A stretch of 64,000 bases of DNA from Candidatus Sumerlaeaceae bacterium (GCA_026418615.1 JAOAAY010000001.1:78052-142051); one strand, 5' to 3'; shown: positions 9,521 through 20,062, counted from the first letter of the stretch. The notes: generated by a model from the sequence alone, not told the origin. Numbers and translations: made by a program.

Positions 9521-10539
9521 CAGGCACGACTCGCGGGCGCGTTCTGGTGACCGGCGGAACCGGCTTCATTGGGCGCGCTGTTGTCTCCCGGCTGGTTTCG
9601 CAGGGTTGGACAGTGCGCAGCCTGAGCCGGCGCCCTGATGAGGCGCTTCAACGCCTCGGCGTGGAGTGTCATTGCGGGGGTATTGCCGATCTTGCCGCGG
9701 TGCGGCGGGCTTGCGCCGATTGCGATGCGGTCATTCACACCGCCGCGAAGACAGGAGTTTGGGGGTCGAGAAAGGAGTTTATCGAAACAAATCTTCGAGG
9801 GACAGAGAATATCCTGACAGCCTGCAGGGGAAGTCGCGTGCGGGCGCTCGTCCACACAAGTTCCCCGAGCGTTGTTTGCGACGGACGGCCGGTCGAAGGG
9901 CAGGACGAGTCGCTCCCGTACCCGCACTCCTATCTTTGCCACTACAGCGAGACGAAAGCCTTGGCCGAACAGGCGGTCCTCGCTGCCAGCGGCCCTGATC
10001 TGCCCACCGTTGCGCTGCGGCCCCATCTCGTGTGGGGTCCGGGAGATCCGCATCTTCTGCCGCGCCTTGTCGCTCGCGCCCGAACCGGCCGTTTGCGCAT
10101 CGTGGGCGACGGTAGAAACCGCGTGGACGCAACATACATTGACAATGCCGCGGATGCGCACTTGCTGGCGCTCGAATCGCTCCTGAATCCCGCCCGAGCG
10201 TGCGCCGGAAAAGCCTATTTCATTGCCAATGACGAACCCATGCCCCTTTGGGATCTTGTCAACCGCCTACTGGCTGCGGCCGGGCTGCCGCCGGTACGCC
10301 GGCGAGTCCCGGCTGGCGTGGCCGCTGCGGCAGGGTTTCTATTGGAATCTCTCCATCGGGCGTTTGCGCCCCATCGCGAACCCCTCATGACGCGCTTCGT
10401 GGCCCAGCAATTGTCCATGCCCCACTGGTTCAATCTCGCCGCTGCCAAGCGAGATATCGGATACCGGCCCGTTGTCAGCACCGAGGAGGGACTGAGGCGA
10501 CTTCAGGCAGCCCTGCGTGCCGGGAGTAAAGGCGACTGA
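9517..10539 (+). CDS. oleD: OleD, NADPH-dependent 2-alkyl-3-ketoacid reductase
   Basis: OleD reduces the 3-keto acid from OleA to the 3-hydroxy acid that OleC lactonises. It is an extended short-chain dehydrogenase (340 aa): N-terminal Rossmann motif VTGGTGFIG, HTAA motif, and catalytic Tyr143/Lys147 in HYSETKALAEQ. The GTG start overlaps the oleC stop (GTGA) and has a strong GGGGAGG site at 9505-9511; an in-frame ATG at 9496 is less well placed. It would be called a 3-beta-hydroxysteroid dehydrogenase-like or NAD-dependent epimerase protein by homology alone. Order A-B-C-D with overlaps at each of the last three junctions indicates one operon. Confidence 0.93.
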   Translation: MTGTTRGRVLVTGGTGFIGRAVVSRLVSQGWTVRSLSRRPDEALQRLGVECHCGGIADLAAVRRACADCDAVIHTAAKTGVWGSRKEFIETNLRGTENILTACRGSRVRALVHTSSPSVVCDGRPVEGQDESLPYPHSYLCHYSETKALAEQAVLAASGPDLPTVALRPHLVWGPGDPHLLPRLVARARTGRLRIVGDGRNRVDATYIDNAADAHLLALESLLNPARACAGKAYFIANDEPMPLWDLVNRLLAAAGLPPVRRRVPAGVAAAAGFLLESLHRAFAPHREPLMTRFVAQQLSMPHWFNLAAAKRDIGYRPVVSTEEGLRRLQAALRAGSKGD

Positions 10540-11294
10540 TGGAGCATAACTGGACGATGGTTTCCTGTGCCGGATTGCCGGCGACAGCGCCGCGACAAGG
10601 CACCGTGAGCGTTTACTGCGTGCATGCCGACCAACCATTTCTTGACTGGCAGGAGTGCATGGTTTTGCTGGACGAGGACGAGCAAAGCCGTGCGGCACGA
10701 TTGAAATTTGACGAGCCGCGACGGCGCTATGTTCTGGCACGCTGCCTGCTCCGGTGCGTGGCCGGTGCCGTGCTGGACCACGACCCTGCAGCACTGCGAT
10801 TTTTTTACATGCCCTCAGGCAAGCCGGAACTCGAGTGGCCCGAGACGACGCCGCCGTTTTATTTTAATCTGACGCATTCCTTCGACCTCGTGTTGCTGGC
10901 CGTGGCGCGCCATGCGCCGGTCGGCGTGGATGTGGAGAAGCGTCGAGTTCCCGGCGACATTCACCGGATTGCATCCAAGCATTTCCTGCCGGACGAGGCC
11001 GTGCAACTCGCCTCAATGCCGCAACCCCTGCAGCCGGAGGCCTTTTTGCGCGCCTGGACGCGCAAGGAGGCCTGCCTAAAGGCCATCGGCGGGCACTTGT
11101 TCCGCGATCTCAAACGGTTTCATGTATCGCTCCATCCGTCCGAGCCGGCCACCCTCCTCGGCACGACTTTGGAAGGTCGCAACGCAGGCGAATGGCACAT
11201 GGCTCATCTCGAACCGGCCGACGGTTATCTCGGGGCGCTTGCCGTGATGGCGCCATTCGAAGGCCTCGCGACCTATCGAGTTCTTGCCGGCTAA
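10539..11294 (+). CDS. Sfp-type 4'-phosphopantetheinyl transferase
   Basis: The enzyme moves the phosphopantetheine arm of CoA onto a serine of acyl carrier proteins. The Mg2+-binding motif GVDVEKR (Asp131, Glu133) and the second signature WTRKEACLKAIG are intact, and the length (251 aa) fits the Sfp class. Its ATG shares a base with the oleD stop (TGATG), so it is the last gene of the operon. None of the Ole enzymes carries a phosphopantetheine group, so its natural client is the ACP array of the Pfa-type synthase, which should be encoded upstream of this window. It ends 9 bases from the convergent pullulanase gene. Confidence 0.93.
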   Translation: MEHNWTMVSCAGLPATAPRQGTVSVYCVHADQPFLDWQECMVLLDEDEQSRAARLKFDEPRRRYVLARCLLRCVAGAVLDHDPAALRFFYMPSGKPELEWPETTPPFYFNLTHSFDLVLLAVARHAPVGVDVEKRRVPGDIHRIASKHFLPDEAVQLASMPQPLQPEAFLRAWTRKEACLKAIGGHLFRDLKRFHVSLHPSEPATLLGTTLEGRNAGEWHMAHLEPADGYLGALAVMAPFEGLATYRVLAG

Positions 11295-11303
11295 ATCGCG
11301 CGG

Positions 11304-13916
11304 CTACTCCTGCGCAACCAGCAGCAGGGAGCGCGGTTCGACCTCCACTTCGCCCGAGACCCGGCCCAAAGATGTTTTCGACGCTTTGGCGCCTTGAACG
11401 AACACCGAACACTCCCCCTCAATCGGCAAACGGAACTTCAACGCGCGCGAGGTAGGATTGATCAGCACCGCTGCCCGCTTCCATGTTTCACCCGGCAACC
11501 CTGAGCCATCGAGAGTGAACACGATGGTCTCCGCCGCAGGCAGGCCGGCTTCGATGAACTTGAGCCTCCGACGAACATCCTGAGCCGTACGGAGGCGAAA
11601 CATCGGATGCGCACGCCGCAAGCCAATCAGCCCCCGGAAATACTCGTTCACCGCGGCATAGGTTTTCTTGCGCGACCAGTCAATCTGGTTGACCTCGTCG
11701 CCGGCATTGTAACTGTTGTGGTTTCCCTGTTTGTAGCGGCAAAAATCCGTGCCGCTGTGCAGAAACATGACCCCCTGAGATACGGACAGGATGGCCCCCG
11801 TCAGCATGACCATCTTCCGGTGCTCTTCCTCAGAGGCCTTCGGGGCCGAGACCAGCAGTTTGTCCCAAAGGTCCAGGTTGTCATGCACCGTAGCATAATT
11901 AATCGACTGGGCCGGGTCAGCCGCCCAGTCGTCAATGCTACCGGCGATTCCTTTGATCACGCCGTCGCGGCGGCTGCCGTTTTGGACATATCCGGGACTA
12001 TTGCCGTCAGGCTCGCCTTTCAGGGCATTGCGGAAGTGATCATTAAACGCGCCCAACCCTGTCCCCCGGACAACCCGTTTGTCCGTTATCTTGGGCACTC
12101 CCGTGCCGTCCGGTCCTGTGGCGGCCCACGGTTCGCCGTAAATCAGCAGACGCGGATCAATCTCCAGCAGTTCCCGTCGGATCTCGAGCATGGTATCAAG
12201 ATCAATCAGGCCCATGAGGTCGAAACGGAACCCATCGACACCGAACTCCTCGACCCAATACTTGCATGAATCCACAATGAAGCGGCGCACCATCGGCGCT
12301 TCGGAGCGCATTTCGTTGCCGGTGCCGGATCCGTTGTAAAACGAGCCGTCGTCGCGTGTCCGCAGGTAATAACCCGGCGCGGCAAACTCAAAGGTGTTCT
12401 GGGTACCGGTGTGATTGTAAACCACATCCATGATGACTCCGATGCCAGCCGCGTGCAGCGCCTGCACGAACTGCTTGAATTCCCGGATGCGCGCGGGGCC
12501 GCGGATGTCTGTGGCATACCAGCCCTCCGGCGAGTTAAAAAATGCCGTCATGTAACCCCAGTTGTAGGACGGATTGTCCTCGTCGTTGTCAAAGTCCTGA
12601 ATGGGCTGAATCTGGACATGTGTCACCCCGAGTTCCTTGAGATGATCAAGACCGGTCACAACCGTGGGCTCGCCGGGCAGATGGGTGCCGGGCTTGATGG
12701 CCCCGAGAAATTTGCCCCGTAAAGGCTCGTCCACTCCCGATGTCGGCGAAATCGTAAAATCGCGCACGCTGATCTGATAGATGATGGCATCGGTCGGCGA
12801 AGTGCCGTAGTCGGGCCGCTTCACAGGGCGAAATCCCGGCGGATCCTGCCGCCGCACATCCGTGATGCGCGACGGCACTCCGTCGCCCACCGTGTTGGTT
12901 GCCAGCGGATCAATGATTTCGCGCTCCCCGTAACGGTCCGTGGTGACCCGCAGCCGGTAGTGGGTCCCCTCGAGGTTCCCCTCGGCACGCGCCATCCAGG
13001 AGCCGTCGCCCATGTTTTTCATGGGAAGCACCCGCAGCGGCTCGGAATCGTCGTAACTGCGGTACAGAACCACGCTCGCGGAGGTCGCCGTTGGCGAGAA
13101 TAGACGGAAAGTCGTGGCTTCCGGCGAGAAGTTTGCCCCCATCGGTTCTGTCGGGACAAAGAGGGTGGGGTCGTCCAACACTCGCCGCAGCGTTGCTTGC
13201 GCCGGACGATATCCGGCCGCCGCAACCTCATATCTCGCATGTTTGATATCGAGGTCGCTAGCCAGTTGCAGGGTCACAAAGGTTGAACGCCCGCCAGAGG
13301 GTTTGTGGGCCTTCGCTTCCAAAACCCCGACCGTGCGTCCCTCACTGTCACGCACCCAGAACCGCTGGGCCATGATGAACGACAGGTCGAGCGGATGAGA
13401 GAGTTTGACGAGGATTTGGCGCCGGCTGTCAATGTAGGCGCCGGCCACCTTGGGGCTGATGTCCGGTCGCGACCGATAAATGTTTGGATCGTTGCCAATC
13501 AGCCAGATTTCATAGCCCAAGGCCGGGGTCCAGAACCGATCCATGCCATCTTTAGCATTCCAGTCACGGCGCAGGCGCGGAACGAAACCGATCTCAGGTT
13601 GCTGCCCAGGTTTAGCCACATAATCTGACGGCCGCAGGACAAAATAGACCCCGTAATCGTCTCGCCCCGACGACATGACCTCCGGTTCCTGAATCTCCGC
13701 CTCGTGGCGTGCGTCCCAAGTCCACAATCCGGCGTCCGTATAGTCGCCGTCGTAGCGATGATACCGGATGATCAGAAGAGGTTCGGTCGGAGATGTCATC
13801 TTGTCTCCGTCAGTACCCTTGCTGGCAGCAAACAACGCGCCGCTGCCCACCAAACACCCAATCAAATACACGCCGACGACGAGTGCCGGGCGCAAGACGG
13901 CTTTGTGTTTCAGCAT
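11304..13916 (-). CDS. pulA: Secreted pullulanase-like glycoside hydrolase (GH13)
   Basis: This 870-aa GH13 enzyme should cleave alpha-1,6 (or alpha-1,4) bonds in pullulan, glycogen or starch outside the cytoplasm. The N-terminus is a hydrophobic export signal; a lipobox-like LIGC lies inside it, so lipoprotein processing is possible. Next come a CBM41-like region (HRYDGDYTDAGLWTWD), a CBM48-like beta domain, and the catalytic barrel. The barrel shows YNWGY (type I pullulanase hallmark), VVYNHTG, nucleophile Asp566 (DGFRFD), acid/base Glu595 (YGEPW) and Asp679 (VHDN). A GAGGTGAG ribosome-binding site precedes the ATG. It lies 91 bases downstream of clpB on the same strand, but functional linkage is unlikely. 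Confidence 0.9.
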   Translation of the reverse strand: MLKHKAVLRPALVVGVYLIGCLVGSGALFAASKGTDGDKMTSPTEPLLIIRYHRYDGDYTDAGLWTWDARHEAEIQEPEVMSSGRDDYGVYFVLRPSDYVAKPGQQPEIGFVPRLRRDWNAKDGMDRFWTPALGYEIWLIGNDPNIYRSRPDISPKVAGAYIDSRRQILVKLSHPLDLSFIMAQRFWVRDSEGRTVGVLEAKAHKPSGGRSTFVTLQLASDLDIKHARYEVAAAGYRPAQATLRRVLDDPTLFVPTEPMGANFSPEATTFRLFSPTATSASVVLYRSYDDSEPLRVLPMKNMGDGSWMARAEGNLEGTHYRLRVTTDRYGEREIIDPLATNTVGDGVPSRITDVRRQDPPGFRPVKRPDYGTSPTDAIIYQISVRDFTISPTSGVDEPLRGKFLGAIKPGTHLPGEPTVVTGLDHLKELGVTHVQIQPIQDFDNDEDNPSYNWGYMTAFFNSPEGWYATDIRGPARIREFKQFVQALHAAGIGVIMDVVYNHTGTQNTFEFAAPGYYLRTRDDGSFYNGSGTGNEMRSEAPMVRRFIVDSCKYWVEEFGVDGFRFDLMGLIDLDTMLEIRRELLEIDPRLLIYGEPWAATGPDGTGVPKITDKRVVRGTGLGAFNDHFRNALKGEPDGNSPGYVQNGSRRDGVIKGIAGSIDDWAADPAQSINYATVHDNLDLWDKLLVSAPKASEEEHRKMVMLTGAILSVSQGVMFLHSGTDFCRYKQGNHNSYNAGDEVNQIDWSRKKTYAAVNEYFRGLIGLRRAHPMFRLRTAQDVRRRLKFIEAGLPAAETIVFTLDGSGLPGETWKRAAVLINPTSRALKFRLPIEGECSVFVQGAKASKTSLGRVSGEVEVEPRSLLLVAQE

Positions 13917-14007
13917 GACTCACCTCACGCTTCCCCGATGCATCAATGTGACATCCATCGCCACGAGACCGCACTTGCGCAACTCGAATGTGCGTCGGTT
14001 GCCTCGC

Positions 14008-16584
14008 TCAGGCTTTGGAAAAGGTCAGATGGTCGCCCTCCGCGTCCACACGCACCGTGTCGCCGTCTCCAAACTCGCCCTGCAAGATGCGCAGCGACAG
14101 GGGATCGAGGATGAGTCGCTGAATGGCTCGCTTGAGCGGCCGCGCCCCAAACGCAGGCACATAGCCCTCCCGGGCGAGGAGTTCACGCGCTGCGGGAGTC
14201 AGTTCAATCGTCATCCGCCGATCTGCAAGGCGCTTGAGAATCAGACCCATCTGAATGTCGATAATCCGCTCCACATGCTCGCGACTCAACGAATGGAAGA
14301 CGATGATCTCGTCCACGCGATTGAGAAACTCGGGGCGGAAATAGCGCCGCAATTCCTCACGAACTGCCGAATCCATCCGCTGATCGTCGCCAGCCATCCG
14401 CTCAATGATATCCGACGCAATGTTGCTCGTCATAATCAAAACGGTATTGCGGAAGTTCACCACGCGCCCCTGCCCGTCTGTCAGGCGCCCGTCTTCGAGG
14501 ATCTGCAGGAGAATGTTGAACACATCCTGATGCGCCTTCTCAATCTCATCAAACAAAATCACGGAATAGGGCTTCCGCCGGACTGCCTCGGTCAACTGTC
14601 CGCCCTGCTCGTACCCGATGTAACCCGGCGGCGCACCGATCATGCGGGACACGGCATGCTTCTCCATGTACTCGCTCATGTCGATGCGGACCAAGTTGTT
14701 CTCGTCATCAAAGAGAAACTCGGCCAGCGCGCGTGCCAGTTCGGTTTTCCCGACGCCCGTGGGGCCAAGGAAGATGAAAGAGCCAATGGGCCGCTTGGGG
14801 TCGCTCAGGCCTGATCGCGCACGCCTGACGGCGTTGGACACGGCCGCAATGGCGGCGGACTGACCCACAACGCGCTCCGAGAGGCGCTCATCCATGCGGA
14901 CGAGTTTTTGCACTTCGCCCTCCATGAGTCGCGATACTGGAATGTTGGTCCACCGCGAGACAATCTCGGCGATGTGCTCCTCGGTGACCTCCATTCCCGC
15001 CAGACCCGCTGCCGACTCGCTGGCAGCCTGCAACTGCTCCAATTGTCGCCGTAACTGCGGCAGACGCCCGTGCTGGAGTTCCGCCGCGCGCGACCAATCA
15101 GAGGCCTGTTGAGCCTTTTCGATTTCCATCTGCAAGGCTTCGATTTCGCGCTTCGTCTCCGCGATGCGGTCGCCCACCTGTTTTTCGGCCTGCCATTGCA
15201 TCTCGAGGTCGCGCTCCCGCTGTTGCAGGGTTTTCAGTTCTCCCTCGATCTTCGCGAGACGCTCACGGCTGGCGCTGTCAGTCTCTTTGCGAAGGGCAGC
15301 CGCCTCAATCTCCAACTGAATGATACGCCGATGCACTTCGTCGAGTTCCTCGGGGCGGGAGGTCAATTCCATGTGCAACCGCGCAGCGGCTTCATCCACC
15401 AGATCAATGGCCTTGTCCGGCAGGAAACGATCGCTAATGTAGCGGTGACTCAGCGTGGCCGCGGCGACCAGGGCTGTGTCACGAATACGCACCTTGTGAT
15501 GCTGCTCGTACCGATCGCGAAGCCCGCGAAGAATGCTGATCGTGTCTTCCACGCTGGGCTCGTCCACGGTGACCGGCTGGAACCGGCGCTCGAGCGCCGC
15601 GTCTTTTTCTACATATTTCCTGTACTCATCAACCGTCGTGGCGCCGATCGTGCGCAATTCACCCCGCGCCAGCAGCGGCTTGAGCATGTTGGCCGCATCC
15701 ACAGCGCCCTCGGCCGCGCCGGCCCCCACCACGGTGTGCAACTCGTCAATGAACAGCACGATTCGGCCGTCCGATTGGACGACCTCGTTTAGGACGGCTT
15801 TCAAGCGGTCCTCAAACTCTCCGCGGAATTTCGCGCCTGCAATAAGGGCGCCCATATCCAGCGCCACGATCCGCTTGTTGGCCAGCCCCTCGGGCACATC
15901 CCCGCGGACAATGCGTTGCGCCAGACCCTCCACAATGGCTGTTTTGCCCACCCCGGGGTCGCCAATGAGAACCGGATTATTCTTGGTTTTTCGCGAGAGC
16001 ACCTGCATCACGCGCCGGATTTCGTCGTCTCGACCGATGACGGGGTCCAACTTGCCTTGCCGCGCAGCCTCCGTGAGGTCCCGGGCGTACTTCTTCAGAG
16101 CCTCGTATTTCGCTTCCGGAGACTGATCCGTGACGCGCTGGTTGCCGCGAATGTCCACCAAGGCCTTGAGGATTGCGTCTTTCGTTGCTCCGCGCGCCGC
16201 GAGAAGACGGGCCGCCTCGGATGCGCTTTGTTCGGCTATCCCAAGCAGCAGATGCTCGGTCGAGGTGAACTCGTCCTGCAAGCGCTCGGCTTCACGCTCA
16301 GCGGCATCTACGGCCAGAATGACCGGCCGCGCGAGCGACGGACCTTGCTGCGCACTACCGCTGACGCGCGGCAGGCGCTCGAGCACCCGGGTCACATCGC
16401 GCGTCAGGTCTGCTACGGGAATGCCCATGCGTGTCAGAACGGATGGGACAATTCCATCCTCTTGCACCAAGAGGCCGTGCAGGAGGTGCTCCGTCGTAAT
16501 TTCAGGATGCCCGTACTGGCTGGCCAGCGATTGCGCCGCCTGAAAAGCCTCTGTCGCCTTGATGGTGAACTTGTCTGGCCGCAT
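14008..16584 (-). CDS. clpB: ATP-dependent disaggregase ClpB
   Basis: ClpB is a cytoplasmic hexameric AAA+ chaperone that, with DnaK, pulls polypeptides out of aggregates. The 858-aa protein has the double Clp_N domain, AAA domain 1 (GDPGVGKT), a long charged middle coiled coil (~400-530) and AAA domain 2 (GPTGVGKT) with arginine-finger region and C-terminal small domain. The middle domain and the lack of a ClpP-binding loop set it apart from ClpA and ClpC. A GGAGGG site sits 9 bases before the ATG. The 157-base gap to the divergent trpB must hold its promoter; I saw no clear CIRCE inverted repeat there. Confidence 0.97.
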   Translation of the reverse strand: MRPDKFTIKATEAFQAAQSLASQYGHPEITTEHLLHGLLVQEDGIVPSVLTRMGIPVADLTRDVTRVLERLPRVSGSAQQGPSLARPVILAVDAAEREAERLQDEFTSTEHLLLGIAEQSASEAARLLAARGATKDAILKALVDIRGNQRVTDQSPEAKYEALKKYARDLTEAARQGKLDPVIGRDDEIRRVMQVLSRKTKNNPVLIGDPGVGKTAIVEGLAQRIVRGDVPEGLANKRIVALDMGALIAGAKFRGEFEDRLKAVLNEVVQSDGRIVLFIDELHTVVGAGAAEGAVDAANMLKPLLARGELRTIGATTVDEYRKYVEKDAALERRFQPVTVDEPSVEDTISILRGLRDRYEQHHKVRIRDTALVAAATLSHRYISDRFLPDKAIDLVDEAAARLHMELTSRPEELDEVHRRIIQLEIEAAALRKETDSASRERLAKIEGELKTLQQRERDLEMQWQAEKQVGDRIAETKREIEALQMEIEKAQQASDWSRAAELQHGRLPQLRRQLEQLQAASESAAGLAGMEVTEEHIAEIVSRWTNIPVSRLMEGEVQKLVRMDERLSERVVGQSAAIAAVSNAVRRARSGLSDPKRPIGSFIFLGPTGVGKTELARALAEFLFDDENNLVRIDMSEYMEKHAVSRMIGAPPGYIGYEQGGQLTEAVRRKPYSVILFDEIEKAHQDVFNILLQILEDGRLTDGQGRVVNFRNTVLIMTSNIASDIIERMAGDDQRMDSAVREELRRYFRPEFLNRVDEIIVFHSLSREHVERIIDIQMGLILKRLADRRMTIELTPAARELLAREGYVPAFGARPLKRAIQRLILDPLSLRILQGEFGDGDTVRVDAEGDHLTFSKA

Positions 16585-16741
16585 CCGACCGTGCCCTCCT
16601 TCTTTGGTGTGTGCCCGTCAAATCAACCTGTTTCGCCCGTAGGCGGTGAAACTACCTCAACAATGCCCACGAAAGCAAAGAGTCTGCCAGAGCGTTTTGC
16701 GCGCTTGAATGGTGGCACCCGCCCGACAGTACCGGAGGGGT

Positions 16742-17962
16742 ATGACAGTCATACGAGAGGCATTCCAGCCCGGGCTACCCGATGCGCGCGGGCATTTCGG
16801 TATTTTCGGCGGGCGGTATGTGCCCGAAACGCTCATGCCGGTCTTGCTCGATTTGGAGCGTCAATATTTGGTGCTTAAGGACGACCGCAGTTTTCAGGCT
16901 GAAGTGGACGACTTGCTGCGCAACTATGTCGGGCGTCCCACTCCCCTGTTTGCCGCGGAGCGTCTGTCTGCGGCCTTAGGAGGGCACCTGCGCATTTATC
17001 TCAAGCGGGAGGATCTGTGCCACACAGGCGCGCATAAAATCAATAATACCATTGGGCAGGCCTTGCTTGCCAAACGCATTGGCAAGCCCCGCGTCATCGC
17101 CGAGACCGGCGCCGGGCAGCACGGCGTCGCCACGGCGACAGCCGCCGCCCTGCTTGACCTGGAGTGCGATGTTTTTATGGGCGCTGAGGACATCGAGCGT
17201 CAGCGCCTCAATGTGTTCCGCATGGAATTGCTGGGCGCTCGAGTCATACCCGTCACAAGCGGCAGTTCGACGCTCAAAGACGCCACAAACGAGGCCATGC
17301 GCGACTGGATGGCGCGATGTGACGACACCCACTACATCATCGGCTCCGTCGTCGGGCCGCATCCGTTTCCTATGATGGTTCGCGACTTTCAGTCGGTCAT
17401 CGGTCGCGAAGCGCGAGAGCAAATCCTGGAGCGCGAGGGACGCCTGCCAAACGCCATCATAGCGTGCGTGGGCGGGGGAAGCAACGCCATGGGAATCTTC
17501 CACCCGTTTGCCTCGGATGCTGGCGTCCGGTTCTTCGGCGTCGAGGCAGCCGGTCACGGCCTTGATTCCGGCGCCCACGCGGCCAGCATCGAGCGAGGGA
17601 GTGTCGGGGTCTTTCACGGTGCCAAAAGTTTTGTCCTGCAGACCGATGACGGGCAGATCACGCCTGCCCATTCGATTTCGGCCGGACTTGATTACCCGGG
17701 CACAGGACCAGAACATAGTTATTATGCGGCCTCGGGCCGGGCAGAGTATGTGGGCATCACTGACGCGGAGGCACTGGAAGGGGTCAAATTGCTCTGTCGC
17801 ACGGAGGGCATTATCCCGGCGCTTGAAACCGCCCACGCCATCGCTTTCCTTGCCAAACAGGCAGAACGCATGTCCAAGGACAGCATAGTCCTTGTCAACC
17901 TGTCTGGCCGCGGCGACAAGGATGTTTTCAGTATCGCGAAAGGTCTCGGGAAAGAGATCTGA
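16742..17962 (+). CDS. trpB: Tryptophan synthase beta chain
   Basis: TrpB joins indole and serine to tryptophan with pyridoxal phosphate. The PLP lysine is Lys99 in GAHKINN, followed by the GAGQHG loop and the phosphate-binding GGGSNAMG. Length (406 aa) is that of the standard TrpB1 type. The ATG is preceded directly by GGAGGGG. No trpA or other trp gene is visible, so it is outside a trp operon here. Its last 35 bases overlap the 3' end of the convergent hydrolase gene. Confidence 0.97.
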   Translation: MTVIREAFQPGLPDARGHFGIFGGRYVPETLMPVLLDLERQYLVLKDDRSFQAEVDDLLRNYVGRPTPLFAAERLSAALGGHLRIYLKREDLCHTGAHKINNTIGQALLAKRIGKPRVIAETGAGQHGVATATAAALLDLECDVFMGAEDIERQRLNVFRMELLGARVIPVTSGSSTLKDATNEAMRDWMARCDDTHYIIGSVVGPHPFPMMVRDFQSVIGREAREQILEREGRLPNAIIACVGGGSNAMGIFHPFASDAGVRFFGVEAAGHGLDSGAHAASIERGSVGVFHGAKSFVLQTDDGQITPAHSISAGLDYPGTGPEHSYYAASGRAEYVGITDAEALEGVKLLCRTEGIIPALETAHAIAFLAKQAERMSKDSIVLVNLSGRGDKDVFSIAKGLGKEI

Positions 17963-19028
17963 AGATTTCATAAGCGGCCTTGGGCTTGAGGTCGCGGGTT
18001 AGCAAGCCCATGGCCATCAGACTCTCGGGACGCTGCTCGTCAGTGCGCCAGTCATTGAGCGTGTGATAACTGGCTTGCTCGATAAACGGCCGTTCCAGCA
18101 TCGCCTGCATGCTCTCCTGAAGCAGCCGCGCCTGTAAGGCTTGCGTCTCGGGCGAGGTCGCGTGCCAACCATATTCAGTGATGTAAAAGGGTTTGTGCCC
18201 ATCGCCCCGGCGCACGAGGACCTCGCGCATCTGGTCAATCCACCAGATGTTGATTCGGTCCTTCTCCGTGTACGGGTGAAGACCCACGGCATCGAAGCAA
18301 GGCCCGCCGCCGGCCTCGTACAAACCTTCGATAAACCGGGTCTCGGGCACCTGTAATCCGCCGACGATGACGATGCAGTCCGGATCAGCCCGTTTGGCAG
18401 CGCGATGGAACCGCTTGAGCATCTCAGCATAGCGGTTCGGGTTGCCACCCCAGCGGATTCTCACGGGCACACCGGAAGTGTCGAGATCCCACAAAGGCAT
18501 CCCCATCCCGTCTTGCTCGTTCCAAAGTTCCCAGCGTTTGACAAGATTTCTGTACCGGGCGACAAGCGCCTCGGACCAGCGCTCGAAATCGTCCAAATAC
18601 GCGGGATCGGGCGGCGTCACCGAAAGCAGGTGCAATTGTTTTTCTCGCTCGAACAACATGCGCACACGCGGGTCCGGATCCCGCGCATACTCGGGCGTTC
18701 CCGCCACGCAAGCCACGACTTCGATCCCGCGCGCCCTGACCAGCCGGACCAAAGGGTCGAAGTCGCCCCAATCGTAGTTTCCTTTTCCAGAGTCGGACAG
18801 ATCCCAGCCCACGCCAAGCCGCGTGTTAGTCACCCCGGCACTCGTCATCCAGTCGAGCAGTCGCCGCGCGCGCCCGTTCCGGTCAAAGTTCGAAGTACCG
18901 CCGCCGTCACCCCAAACAACATTCACGCCCAGAAGAAGGGGCCGCGAGGTCTGATCAGCCCCACTGACGCTGCCTGCCCAGAGCCCAGCGAATAGTATGA
19001 AGGCAAGCACTCGCATGTGGCGCAACAT
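17928..19028 (-). CDS. Secreted clan GH-A glycoside hydrolase (GH39/GH5-like)
   Basis: A 366-aa exported protein with a signal peptide ending near VSGA. The rest is a single (beta/alpha)8 barrel of the clan GH-A type: acid/base Glu171 in WELWNEQD and nucleophile Glu285 in YITEYGW are the two glutamates expected on strands 4 and 7. Substrate cannot be read from sequence; GH39 (xylosidase-like) and GH5 are the closest impressions. The ATG has an AAGGGG stretch upstream; a second ATG at 19016 would shorten the signal by four residues. It runs 3'-to-3' into trpB and precedes nothing obvious in sugar metabolism. Confidence 0.75.
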   Translation of the reverse strand: MLRHMRVLAFILFAGLWAGSVSGADQTSRPLLLGVNVVWGDGGGTSNFDRNGRARRLLDWMTSAGVTNTRLGVGWDLSDSGKGNYDWGDFDPLVRLVRARGIEVVACVAGTPEYARDPDPRVRMLFEREKQLHLLSVTPPDPAYLDDFERWSEALVARYRNLVKRWELWNEQDGMGMPLWDLDTSGVPVRIRWGGNPNRYAEMLKRFHRAAKRADPDCIVIVGGLQVPETRFIEGLYEAGGGPCFDAVGLHPYTEKDRINIWWIDQMREVLVRRGDGHKPFYITEYGWHATSPETQALQARLLQESMQAMLERPFIEQASYHTLNDWRTDEQRPESLMAMGLLTRDLKPKAAYEIFRSLSRDLSRY

Positions 19029-19050
19029 GGGATGCCCCTTTTCCTATCCT

Positions 19051-19791
19051 CTATTCCGCCGGAGCCGCGCCATAAGCCCGGGCTATGCGCAGCCGCACCT
19101 CCCCCTCGATGAAACCGCTGGCAAGATACGGATAAAGGTGTTTTCCGGGACAAGCCGTCTGGGCATATTCGAGATGTCCGCGCAATGTCGCCGGATCAAT
19201 GTTGTACTTGTCACAGGCCCACGCCATCAGATCGCAAATCGCCGACAACTGTTTCTCTGTTGGGGTCTGCAGGTCGTAATTGCCCATGGCCGTCACAAGC
19301 AGGTGACCTGCGGGATCATAGGTCGTTGCCGTGTCGCCCGCCTTCATGATGTCGCGGCACTCGTAAATGCGACCCTCGAGGTCCACCATAAAATGGTACG
19401 GAATGTCCGCCCAGCCTCTTGCCGACCAACCCCACTTCTGAAGGTTCTGCAACAAAACTTTCGGATCACGGTCGGGGGTCAGCGGCTTGGGACTGCCTTC
19501 GTGATGCAGGGTCAGCACGGTCGGAAAATGGCCTTTCATGGTTCCACTGCTTTCCTGCCCGCCCCACTCGGCTTTGGAGATTATTGCGGGCTTAGGCACG
19601 CGCGGCGTCGCGTTTTCTATCCCACTCGTCGTAGCATCAAACGCGCGCCCCAACGGCATGGTGCGCCGGGCCATAGGCAACGGGACCTCTGATGAAAGAT
19701 ACGGCCCTGCTAAGGCCGCCGTACTGCCGAGGTGGCACAAGGTGCCAACCAGCAAACCTAACAGGATGAGGACATGCCCGACAGATCTCAT
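19051..19791 (-). CDS. Secreted N-acetylmuramoyl-L-alanine amidase (Amidase_2/PGRP fold)
   Basis: The enzyme should cut the amide bond between muramic acid and the stem peptide in the periplasm or outside. It has a signal peptide, a ~60-residue linker, then an Amidase_2 domain with zinc ligands: His in LTLHHEG, His in LRGHLEYA and Cys in TACPGKHLYP. The central YHFMVDLEGRIYE segment is typical of peptidoglycan-recognition amidases. Length is 246 aa. It lies just upstream of the GH-A gene on the same strand (gap 22), so the two may be cotranscribed. Confidence 0.88.
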   Translation of the reverse strand: MRSVGHVLILLGLLVGTLCHLGSTAALAGPYLSSEVPLPMARRTMPLGRAFDATTSGIENATPRVPKPAIISKAEWGGQESSGTMKGHFPTVLTLHHEGSPKPLTPDRDPKVLLQNLQKWGWSARGWADIPYHFMVDLEGRIYECRDIMKAGDTATTYDPAGHLLVTAMGNYDLQTPTEKQLSAICDLMAWACDKYNIDPATLRGHLEYAQTACPGKHLYPYLASGFIEGEVRLRIARAYGAAPAE

Positions 19792-19831
19792 AACAGCCTC
19801 CTTTGTTGAAGCGGTTGCACGCGGCCCGCTG

Positions 19832-20062
19832 TCACCGGCCCTTGCGTACGGGCAGCGCCGTGTCGGGGGGCAGGGACACTCCGTCGCCCGCGTTCACCTC
19901 TGGCGCAACAGCCGCCCAAGGGTCGGACGGTGCCGCCGCCGTCGCTATGGGGGCAGGCCCGGTACGGGTTGCGCGGCCGCCTACGCCGCTGCAACCGCAC
20001 AACAAAAAGACGCTTAATCCCAAGACTACGACAGAGCGCATAAAACCTGTTTTATTGCTCAT
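19832..20062 (-). CDS. Small proline/alanine-rich lipoprotein
   Basis: A 76-aa protein with a lipoprotein signal (hydrophobic stretch then LLCGC) and a short, low-complexity mature part rich in Ala and Pro. GAGAGG lies 5 bases before the ATG. It is 40 bases upstream of the amidase gene on the same strand and could be in the same unit. No known family was recognised. Confidence 0.6.
   Translation of the reverse strand: MSNKTGFMRSVVVLGLSVFLLCGCSGVGGRATRTGPAPIATAAAPSDPWAAVAPEVNAGDGVSLPPDTALPVRKGR

Noticed and set aside
13768..16878. Several plus-strand open frames across clpB
   Set aside because: They are antisense to clpB and have no recognisable motifs or ribosome-binding sites.
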